A stretch of DNA of 52,552 nt from Candidatus Omnitrophota bacterium (GTDB lineage Bacteria; Omnitrophota; Gorgyraeia; Zapsychrales; Fredricksoniimonadaceae): assembly GCA_903861305.1 (NCBI GenBank), contig CAIOTT010000025.1, positions 1 to 52,552 on the forward strand, given 5' to 3'. Position numbers and translations under genes: made by a program. Each line of letters starts with the position of its first letter. Positions within the stretch are counted from its first letter, which is position 1. The notes below the pieces were generated by a model. That model saw only the letters and a list, made by a program, of their open reading frames with translations, did not search any database and had not been told where the DNA came from. Positions 35,109 through 41,211 of this stretch are shown here, piece after piece.

Positions 35109-35917
35109 AAAAACCAGGTGCTTTAGGATTGTGGGTGATCGCCGCGCTTGTGGTACTGGCATACATCCCTGCCTTTGACTGGATGATCAACCGCTGGTCA
35201 GCCCAGGACACCTATTACGGCCACGGGTTCCTGGTGCCGTTCATCAGTGCCTATATCGTATGGCTCAAAAGGAATAAATTAAAAGCGATCCCCCTTAACC
35301 CGACGGGCCTGGGCTGGCCGGTGCTGGTTTCGGGGGTTGTTATCTTTATGCTGAGCGCGGTCTGGCGGGTGTATTTTTCATCGGCTTTTTCACTTTTATT
35401 TGTCCTCATTGGGCTGATCCTCCTGTTCGCAGGGAAAGAGCACCTGAAAACCCTGACGTTCCCGCTGACGTTCTTGCTGTTCATGATCCCTTTGCCGCTG
35501 GTCGCCATTTCCGGGATCAGTTTCAAGCTCAAGATCCTGGCTTCGCAGATTTCAATGGTCCTCATTAATATGCTCGGTGTGCCGGCGATCCGCGAGGGCA
35601 GTGTGATCAAGACCATGCACGCGTATGTTGTTGTTGAAGACCCGTGCTCGGGCATCCGTTCGCTCATCTCCCTTATCGCGGTGGGTGCTTTGATGGCCTA
35701 TTTCAGCCGCCTGTCCAGAGTTCGAAAAACGATCCTTTTCTTGTCGTCGATCCCCATTGCGGTGGCCACGAACGTCATCCGTATCACCGTGGTTTCCCTG
35801 GCCAGTGAAATATACGGCATGGAATTCGCCACGGGCAAGTTCCATGATTTTATGGGAATGATGGTATTTGTCCTGGCGTTTTTGGGGCTGATGCTTGTGG
35901 CCAATATGCTGGAATAG
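35105..35917 (+). CDS. Exosortase (EpsH family)
   Basis: This 270-residue protein with about eight membrane helices has the exosortase catalytic set: Cys181 in EDPCSGIRSL, Arg226 in TNVIRITVVSL and His247 in KFHDFMGMMVF. Exosortases are membrane transpeptidase-like enzymes that recognise the PEP-CTERM tail of exported proteins and cleave near it. The YGHGFLVPFISAYIVW segment near residues 38-53 is also typical. Three PEP-CTERM sequences are encoded within 4 kb downstream, and an EpsI-like gene follows. The single gene has no fused EpsI domain. Confidence 0.95.
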   Translation: MKKPGALGLWVIAALVVLAYIPAFDWMINRWSAQDTYYGHGFLVPFISAYIVWLKRNKLKAIPLNPTGLGWPVLVSGVVIFMLSAVWRVYFSSAFSLLFVLIGLILLFAGKEHLKTLTFPLTFLLFMIPLPLVAISGISFKLKILASQISMVLINMLGVPAIREGSVIKTMHAYVVVEDPCSGIRSLISLIAVGALMAYFSRLSRVRKTILFLSSIPIAVATNVIRITVVSLASEIYGMEFATGKFHDFMGMMVFVLAFLGLMLVANMLE

Positions 35918-35934
35918 TGTAGTACAACAATTCC

Positions 35935-35955
35935 GGGCGGACATAAAGTCCGCCC
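35935..35955. repeat. GGGCGGAC...GTCCGCCC palindromic element, copy C2
   Basis: GGGCGGAC (35935-35942) pairs perfectly with GTCCGCCC (35948-35955) around a 5-base loop, followed by CTGCGCT. Compared with copy C1 at 31150, a stem base pair is swapped on both arms together, and the flanks CCGGGC and CCCCT.CGCT are shared. It lies between the exosortase and EpsI genes. Confidence 0.75.
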
Positions 35956-35988
35956 CTGCGCTAATAGGTAAGTTTTCAGGAGTCTTGC

Positions 35989-36612
35989 ATGAACCGTTTG
36001 ACCTACACCATCGTCGTCGTGATCTTTGTTATCGCTGCTGCCGTCAGCCTTTCGTCCTATCTCCCGACACGTTTTGACACCAAAGACGCGGTGCAGGTGT
36101 CCTTTCTCCCCATGACGATCGGCTCCTGGAAGGGGAAGGATGTGCCGCTGACAAAGCGCGATTATGAGATCCTTGAAACCACGAACCTTATCATGCGCCA
36201 ATACACCAATCCGGGCGGCGGCTCCGTGCTGCTTTATATCGTTTATTCCGGGGATAACCGCAAGGTGTCGCACCCGCCGGAAGTGTGCTACATGGGCAGC
36301 GGCGCGACCATTGCGCAAAAAGCGGTCATCAATGTGACGCCGGAGATCCAGGCCAACAAGCTTGTGACGGAAATGCCGGGCGGCGGCCGTGAATTTGTGG
36401 CGTATTGGTATAAGGCCGGGGCACTGAATACCCCTAAATACTTTACCCAGCAGTTAAAGATAGCTTTTCATCGTACGTTCGGGCAAAAAACCTCGGCGGC
36501 TTTGATCCGGATCTCCACAGAGATCAAGGGTGAAAAGGAAAAAGCTGCTGAAGATCTGATCCAGAGGTTTTGCGCTCAAATGGTGCCTTTGTTGCCAAAG
36601 TACGTCCCTTAA
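35989..36612 (+). CDS. epsI: Exosortase-associated EpsI-like protein
   Basis: This 207-residue protein has one N-terminal membrane anchor (about residues 6-24) and a periplasmic EpsI domain: IGSWKGKDVPLTKRDYEIL, LYIVYSGDNRKVSHPPEVCYMGSG and a C-terminal amphipathic region. HPPEVC (95-100) is the family hallmark. EpsI accompanies exosortases, either as a separate protein or fused to their C-terminus, and is thought to help sorting. It follows the exosortase after a 71-base gap holding palindrome C2. The operon appears to end here, before a 387-base intergenic region. Confidence 0.92.
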   Translation: MNRLTYTIVVVIFVIAAAVSLSSYLPTRFDTKDAVQVSFLPMTIGSWKGKDVPLTKRDYEILETTNLIMRQYTNPGGGSVLLYIVYSGDNRKVSHPPEVCYMGSGATIAQKAVINVTPEIQANKLVTEMPGGGREFVAYWYKAGALNTPKYFTQQLKIAFHRTFGQKTSAALIRISTEIKGEKEKAAEDLIQRFCAQMVPLLPKYVP

Positions 36613-36657
36613 TGAGGTGCGGGGGCATTCGGTCCGGAATGATGCCGATATGCTTAA

Positions 36658-36679
36658 AATGTTGATTTCTGTCAACATT
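36658..36679. promoter_or_regulatory. Perfect dyad, candidate sigma-54 activator binding site
   Basis: AATGTTGA (36658-36665) and TCAACATT (36672-36679) form a perfect 8-base dyad with a 6-base centre, and a further TGTTGA half-site lies at 36684. It is about 160 bases upstream of the start expected from the sigma-54 promoter at 36805, the usual distance for an enhancer bound by a Fis-type activator. No T-run follows, so a terminator for epsI is less likely. Confidence 0.45.
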
Positions 36680-36804
36680 AGGGTGTTGAAGGTTTGGGAG
36701 GTGATCCGGGAATGCGGCCTCCGACAATAGTATTTTCTATCTAAGTTATTTATTTTGAGTATCTTTAGTGCTCTGCATAAAAAAAGTTGGTGCTTTCTGC
36801 ATGT

Positions 36805-36820
36805 TGGCATGATATTCGCT
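36805..36820 (+). promoter_or_regulatory. Sigma-54 (-24/-12) promoter
   Basis: TGGCATGATATTCGCT matches the RpoN consensus TGGCACG-N4-TTGCW at all but two positions. The essential GG and GC doublets are exactly 10 bases apart. Transcription would start near 36831, leaving a leader of about 170 bases before the PEP-CTERM/sugar transferase gene. An RpoN gene and a sigma-54 activator gene lie 4-7 kb downstream, which supports it. Confidence 0.7.
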
Positions 36821-36848
36821 TGCTTTAATAGTACGAGCAAGGTTGTTC

Positions 36849-36927
36849 CGCCTTCGGATAGAATTAGCAAAGGCGAATAACTAAAACGTTAAAATGCTAA
36901 TTGTGGTTGGAAAACTTCTAGGAAGTT
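36849..36927 (+). ncRNA. Structured 5' leader with potential H-type pseudoknot
   Basis: Within the predicted leader, CGCCTT (36849-36854) pairs with AAGGCG (36870-36875). AATTAGCA (36862-36869) pairs with TGCTAATT (36895-36902). The strands interleave with no gap between the second and third strand, and the last loop is A-rich, which is H-type pseudoknot geometry. A separate hairpin, AACTTC-TAG-GAAGTT, is at 36913-36927, closed further by TGGTT/AACCA. It resembles no riboswitch that I recognise. The rest of the 387-base gap holds the dyad and the promoter, and I see no gene in it. Confidence 0.45.
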
Positions 36928-36999
36928 CTCTCAAACCAAACTCCCGTTAAATTATAGAAAGAAGCAAGTTTTATAAAAACCTTAAAATTTACACAGAGA

Positions 37000-37845
37000 A
37001 TGTCATTTTATACCATTCTTATCGGATTCTTATTGTTTTGTTCATTTCCTGTGGCTCAGGCAGGGGTGGTTGTTTCCAACCCTGATCAGGCCGTGGTGTC
37101 AATGAACAAACTGGACGACCTGAAGGTTGCGGCCTCTTCTATAGATGCTGATGCCAAAGGCCCTGTCCAACCGGTAAAATCACATGCCCCGGAGCCTTCA
37201 ACCCTGGCTTTATTGTTCAGCGGTATTTTGGGGGTTATTGTCAGGGTCGCCCGCAAGAGTTTTGCAGTATTCAAGCGCGGGATGGATTATGTGATCGCAT
37301 TATCAGTCCTTGTTTTTGCAGCGCCGTTGATGGCATTTGTTGCGCTGCTGGTCAAGGTTACTTCAGCCGGGCCTGTCATTTATAGCCAGACACGCGTTGG
37401 CAAGGGCGGCAAGACGTTCCGTATTTACAAATTCCGCACCATGCGCGTTGACGCGGAAAAAGGTACCGGCGCTGTGTGGGCCCAGAAGAACGACCCGCGC
37501 CTGACACCGATCGGCGGGTTTTTGCGCAAGTGCCATCTGGATGAACTGCCCCAGGTGTTCAATGTCCTCAAGGGCGATATGAGCATTGTCGGCCCGCGTC
37601 CTGAAAGGCCCGAGATCGTCAAGGACCTGAAACTTGTTATTTCCGATTATGACAAACGCCTGCAGATCAAGCCCGGGATCACGGGCCTGGCGCAGGTCAT
37701 GAACAGATACGACGAAACGATCTCTGATGTCCGCAAGAAGGTCAAGTATGACATTCTCTATATCAAGAAGATGTGCTGGCTGGTCGAGATGCGTGTTTTG
37801 GCGTTGACGTGCGTTGTGATGCTAACAGGTAAAGGTGCCAGATAG
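37000..37845 (+). CDS. PEP-CTERM sorting signal fused to polyprenyl-phosphate sugar transferase
   Basis: This is a 281-residue fusion. Residues 1-21 are a signal peptide (cleavage expected after AQA), and residues 22-63 are a short low-complexity passenger. A PEP-CTERM signal follows: PEPST at 64-68, a hydrophobic helix at 69-81, then basic RVARK at 82-86. From about residue 91 the chain is a bacterial sugar transferase: KRGMDYVIAL with its re-entrant helix, YSQTRVGKGGKTFRIYKFRTM, NDPRLTPIGGFLRK, DELPQ and GDMSIVGPRPERPE. That domain moves a sugar-1-phosphate onto undecaprenyl phosphate and primes glycan synthesis. The topology is consistent, with the passenger outside and catalysis inside. 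The ribosome binding site is weak. It lies behind the sigma-54 promoter and heads the PEP-CTERM gene run. Confidence 0.88.
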   Translation: MSFYTILIGFLLFCSFPVAQAGVVVSNPDQAVVSMNKLDDLKVAASSIDADAKGPVQPVKSHAPEPSTLALLFSGILGVIVRVARKSFAVFKRGMDYVIALSVLVFAAPLMAFVALLVKVTSAGPVIYSQTRVGKGGKTFRIYKFRTMRVDAEKGTGAVWAQKNDPRLTPIGGFLRKCHLDELPQVFNVLKGDMSIVGPRPERPEIVKDLKLVISDYDKRLQIKPGITGLAQVMNRYDETISDVRKKVKYDILYIKKMCWLVEMRVLALTCVVMLTGKGAR

Positions 37846-37853
37846 GAGAAACA

Positions 37854-38645
37854 ATGACTAAGTTGATCTATAAAAACATAATGATGCTGTTTGTTGCCGC
37901 CGGATTGATGCTTGTTCCGGACTTGGCGCACGCCTTCTCGATCAATGTTGACGGGAATTTGAGCGAATGGGGTGTTACCCCGGGAGCCTGGTCGACCGTG
38001 GGCGGGGTCAGGGTTAATAATTCCGACTGGTTGCCTAATGCAGGGATCTTGTCTACTGTAGAAGATTCTGATCCGGCGGGTACGGGGTATTTGAACCCTG
38101 GTTGGGGCGGACAGCCTTTTGATGCCGAGGCCCTGTATGCCACGTACGATAGCACGAATCTGTATTTTGCCATTGCGACCGGCAAGTCACCTGATCTGGT
38201 GAGCGGTTACAGGCCCGGAGACATTGCGTTTGATTTTGGCCAGAATGGTTCGTATGAATATGGTATTAAGACCACGGGTGCTGATCAGGGCGGTGCTTAT
38301 TCGGCCAAGACCTGGGCGCAGGGGTTGTGGAATACGTATGATGTCACGGAAATGACCGCTGTGAACAATTCTCTGGGTCCCAACGTGCCCCTGGTGTATA
38401 ACAACACCTCCTATGGTTCCGATATCAGCGGGAATCATTATGTCATCGAGGGCTATATTCCCATCAGTTATTTTGGTGCTAATTGGGGTACGCCGTTCAC
38501 CATGAGCTGGACACAGACCTGCGGGAATGATGTCATCCAGCTTAATGTTGCGCCGTCTCCGGCACCGGAGCCGTCGACCATGGTTTTGTTCGGGATCGGC
38601 CTTGTCGGGTTGATGATGGTGCGTAGAAAGATAGCATTGGCTTAA
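37854..38645 (+). CDS. PEP-CTERM protein with carbohydrate-binding-like domain
   Basis: This 263-residue exported protein has a signal peptide (IMMLFVAAGLMLVPDLAHA). Its body resembles CBM9/DOMON-type domains: INVDGNLSEWG near the mature N-terminus and LYATYDSTNLYFAIATG in the middle. The C-terminal sorting signal has PEPST at 238-242, a hydrophobic stretch and VRRK near the end. The exosortase would process it for the outer layer or matrix. AGGAG precedes the ATG, and the gene lies 8 bases after the fusion gene, so both share the sigma-54 transcript. Confidence 0.92.
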   Translation: MTKLIYKNIMMLFVAAGLMLVPDLAHAFSINVDGNLSEWGVTPGAWSTVGGVRVNNSDWLPNAGILSTVEDSDPAGTGYLNPGWGGQPFDAEALYATYDSTNLYFAIATGKSPDLVSGYRPGDIAFDFGQNGSYEYGIKTTGADQGGAYSAKTWAQGLWNTYDVTEMTAVNNSLGPNVPLVYNNTSYGSDISGNHYVIEGYIPISYFGANWGTPFTMSWTQTCGNDVIQLNVAPSPAPEPSTMVLFGIGLVGLMMVRRKIALA

Positions 38646-38705
38646 GCCGTACAGTGAGTGCGGATAGAGTGAGAATAAAATAAAAACACGTAAGGGGGTG
38701 AAGAA

Positions 38706-39317
38706 ATGAAGAAGATTGTTATGGTAACATTGGTAGGGTTGTTTCTCGCGGGAACAGCATCAACAGCAGGCGCTGTGACGCTGACTCCTGGTTTAAACGC
38801 TGTCATCAGTGGCGTTGCCAGTTTGCCGGCATATGATACAGTCGTTACTTCCGTATCCAATCCGTATACTTTTTCGTATACCGGAATGACCGGAACTGTA
38901 TCTGAGACTGTTTATCAGAATAGCACTGGGTTGTTGTTTACCTATACTATTAAGAGAGCAGCTGACGCTGTCAATGACGCTGTTGCAAGGTTGTCACTTA
39001 CAGGATTTTCCGCTTTTTCTGTAAACGCTGACTATGTGGCAGGAACTGGCATTGATGCGATCATGGCTACCCGTTCTGGTAATGGGGACACCGTAGGGTT
39101 TACCCTCGCGGGCGTCACAACAGGCACGCAAACAGACCTTCTGTGGATCCAAACGAATGCGCAGTATTACACGCCTACGATTGGACTTTTGCAGGATGGT
39201 GGTCAGGCCGAAGTGGGTCTTGTCGGGCCGACAGCAACACCTGAGCCTGGTACAGTAGCGCTGTTCAGCACAGGTCTATTAGGGTTAATGGGTTTCAGAA
39301 GGAAGAGGACCGTCTAA
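38706..39317 (+). CDS. Small PEP-CTERM protein
   Basis: This 203-residue exported protein has a signal peptide (IVMVTLVGLFLAGTASTAGA), a Ser/Thr-rich beta-type body of unknown family and a C-terminal sorting signal: PEPGT at 179-183, a hydrophobic helix, then FRRKRT. AAGGGGG lies shortly before the ATG. A strong terminator follows about 60 bases after the stop, so it is the last gene of the unit. Its function is unknown; PEP-CTERM proteins of this size are often biofilm or matrix components. Confidence 0.9.
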   Translation: MKKIVMVTLVGLFLAGTASTAGAVTLTPGLNAVISGVASLPAYDTVVTSVSNPYTFSYTGMTGTVSETVYQNSTGLLFTYTIKRAADAVNDAVARLSLTGFSAFSVNADYVAGTGIDAIMATRSGNGDTVGFTLAGVTTGTQTDLLWIQTNAQYYTPTIGLLQDGGQAEVGLVGPTATPEPGTVALFSTGLLGLMGFRRKRTV

Positions 39318-39375
39318 TTCTTTTTGAATACTTGTTCATTTAGTCCTTCTAGAAGGCAGTACCGCATGCAAAAAA

Positions 39376-39410
39376 GGGACAGGTCAGAAATGGCCTGTCT
39401 CTTTTTTTTT
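39376..39410 (+). terminator. Rho-independent terminator after the PEP-CTERM genes
   Basis: GGGACAGGTC (39376-39385) pairs with GGCCTGTCTC (39392-39401) with two G-U pairs and a 6-base loop. Nine T residues follow, and an A-run precedes the stem. It separates the PEP-CTERM unit from the regulator operon. Confidence 0.85.
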
Positions 39411-39437
39411 GTGCTTTCTTTTGGTATATGTTATACT
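39409..39437 (+). promoter_or_regulatory. Sigma-70 promoter of the regulator operon
   Basis: TTGTGC (39409-39414) and TATACT (39432-39437) are 17 bases apart, with an extended -10 (TGTTATACT). It lies directly after the terminator and 60 bases before the membrane-protein gene, with no competing sigma-54 site. This suggests that the activator operon is made constitutively by sigma-70. Confidence 0.6.
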
Positions 39438-39496
39438 TTCTTCACTCAGGACTACACGGAAGAGATGTGTTTGGATGTGTTTAAGTAGGACAGTCC

Positions 39497-40363
39497 ATGA
39501 AAGGGCTAGACATTATGGTTGAAAAAAGATCGGGCTTTGATACCTTCAGAAGGTCATATGCTTATGCAGCGAGAGCTTTGAAGGGGGATCCGGCTGTTTT
39601 TCTGCCATTTTTGATCTTTGCGGGCATTGAGTTTATCAGCCTTATCGGGCTTTATCTGGCGCCGCAAGCCCCGTTCCGTTCTGTGCTGGGGCCGATCATT
39701 ACCACCTTCTGGGGTAAGCAGTACCTCCATTATCCCGGAAATTTCTTTCTCTTGCCTAAATTGGCCAACCTCGCGCGCATGGTGTTGTCTGTGGTTGTGG
39801 GGTCTTTGTTGACCGGGATCGCGGTGGCGCTTCTTTACAAAAAGCCAGTGTTAACAGCGTTGAGGAAGTATGCCCATTTTCTCGTTGTGATCTTTTTGCT
39901 TCTTTTTATTTTTTACATGACCAACAGGCAGATCCACATCTTTTTGGTGAAATATTTTTCAGCGGGACATAAAAATCTTTTGATGGTGGGCGCTAATATG
40001 TGGCTGGGGCCGGTCAGTATCGCGATAAGCCAGCTGTTGGCTCTGATCATGCAGTCATTGCTTGCTTATGCCATCCCGGTCCTGATCCTGACCGATGCCA
40101 AATTTCCCGGAGCCATAGGAAGGTCGGTGGTGTGCTTTTTCCGTAATCCGCTGATCACACTTTGCCTGGTCGGGTTCCCGATGCTGATCGCGTTACCGCT
40201 GATCTTTATTAATTATAACAGCGTGTTCCTGATGGACACATTCATGCCTGAAATTGTGCTGTGGGTCGGGGTGCTCGGGGTCGTGATCAATTCCCTCGTT
40301 ATTGATCCGCTGGTCACCCTTTCAACCGCCGCGTTTTATGTGGAGAAAGAGAGCAACACATGA
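39497..40363 (+). CDS. Polytopic membrane protein of unknown function
   Basis: This 288-residue protein has about six membrane helices: near 33-52, 92-118, 124-142, 168-198, 212-236 and 250-280. A soluble N-terminus holds RSGFDTFRRSYAYAARALKGDPAVFLPF. No enzyme motif is visible. AGGA lies 6 bases before ATG 39497, and a second possible start is ATG 39515 with AAGGG. It is coupled by ATGA overlap to the TPR lipoprotein and then to the sigma-54 activator, so it may belong to an envelope sensing or assembly unit. Confidence 0.75.
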   Translation: MKGLDIMVEKRSGFDTFRRSYAYAARALKGDPAVFLPFLIFAGIEFISLIGLYLAPQAPFRSVLGPIITTFWGKQYLHYPGNFFLLPKLANLARMVLSVVVGSLLTGIAVALLYKKPVLTALRKYAHFLVVIFLLLFIFYMTNRQIHIFLVKYFSAGHKNLLMVGANMWLGPVSIAISQLLALIMQSLLAYAIPVLILTDAKFPGAIGRSVVCFFRNPLITLCLVGFPMLIALPLIFINYNSVFLMDTFMPEIVLWVGVLGVVINSLVIDPLVTLSTAAFYVEKESNT

Positions 40364-41211
40364 GACCCTTATCATTCCCTGTATTCCTTGCGGTTTGTAT
40401 CTTGATGGCGGGTTGCGGCAACGGCCACGACCAGTACTCCCTGGAGCGCGGATTTTTTGCTGTCCAGAAGAAAGCACAGGCCATTATTAACAATCCAGAA
40501 GCAACGCCGCCTGCAGAATTAAAGAACGTGGTCGACGCCCTTACGGGTTTTACGAAAACGGATCCTGGAAAAAAGGTGGCTGTTGACGCAAGGTTCATGA
40601 TCGCAAGGCTTTACCTGGCGAAGAAGGAATACACCAAGGTCCGGGAAACCCTTGCCGGGGTTAGGTCGGCGTATGCGAAAGTCGGGCCGGTCTGCGCTGA
40701 AGCGATGTTCATGGACGGGCTGGCCTGGGAGGATCAGGGCGAATGGGATCGGGCGCTCACGAAGTACCAGGAGATCATGAACAGGTATCCCACGACACCT
40801 CGCGCCATTGAGCTCCCTATTTATATCGCCATGCACTACAAGGAAAAATTAAAGCCCGACAAGATGATCGAGGCGTTCCATGCGGCAGAGGTTTATTACG
40901 CGGTGCTCGCGGAAAAATACCCGCGATCCCAGATGGGTTACAAATGCAGGGTGATGACCGCCCAGGTCCAGGCCGAGCTGAAGGAATGGCCGGATGTGAT
41001 CAAGACACTTGAAACTACGATCGCGGAGTTCAAGGGGAATGTTCCGGTTGTCTCGATCAGGCTTGATATCGCCAACATTTACGGCACCAAGATGAATGAT
41101 AAAGCCACGGCGCGGACCCTCCTTCAGAAGATCATTGACGAGGATCCGAAAGCGCCTTCCGCCAACGTCGCCCGTGCGATGCTGGATAACCTTTCCAAAG
41201 AGAAGCCATGA
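40360..41211 (+). CDS. TPR-containing lipoprotein
   Basis: This 283-residue protein has a lipoprotein signal peptide ending ILMAGC (lipid attachment at Cys19). Helical tetratricopeptide-like repeats follow, with the typical spacing of small residues: AVDARFMIARLYLAKKEYTKV, AMFMDGLAWEDQGEWDRALTKYQEIMNRYP and ANIYGTKMNDKATARTLLQKIIDEDPKAP. The layout recalls BamD/YbgF-like and PrsT-like TPR proteins. It probably sits at the outer membrane. It is coupled to both neighbours by ATGA overlaps, which links it to the sigma-54 regulator. Confidence 0.85.
   Translation: MRPLSFPVFLAVCILMAGCGNGHDQYSLERGFFAVQKKAQAIINNPEATPPAELKNVVDALTGFTKTDPGKKVAVDARFMIARLYLAKKEYTKVRETLAGVRSAYAKVGPVCAEAMFMDGLAWEDQGEWDRALTKYQEIMNRYPTTPRAIELPIYIAMHYKEKLKPDKMIEAFHAAEVYYAVLAEKYPRSQMGYKCRVMTAQVQAELKEWPDVIKTLETTIAEFKGNVPVVSIRLDIANIYGTKMNDKATARTLLQKIIDEDPKAPSANVARAMLDNLSKEKP

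Noticed and set aside
36658-36679. Terminator for epsI
   Set aside because: A perfect hairpin but no T-run on either side; a protein-binding dyad fits better.
36849-36927. c-di-GMP (GEMM) riboswitch in the leader before the PEP-CTERM fusion
   Set aside because: The conserved GEMM core sequences are missing and the stems differ; I kept only a candidate unknown structured leader.
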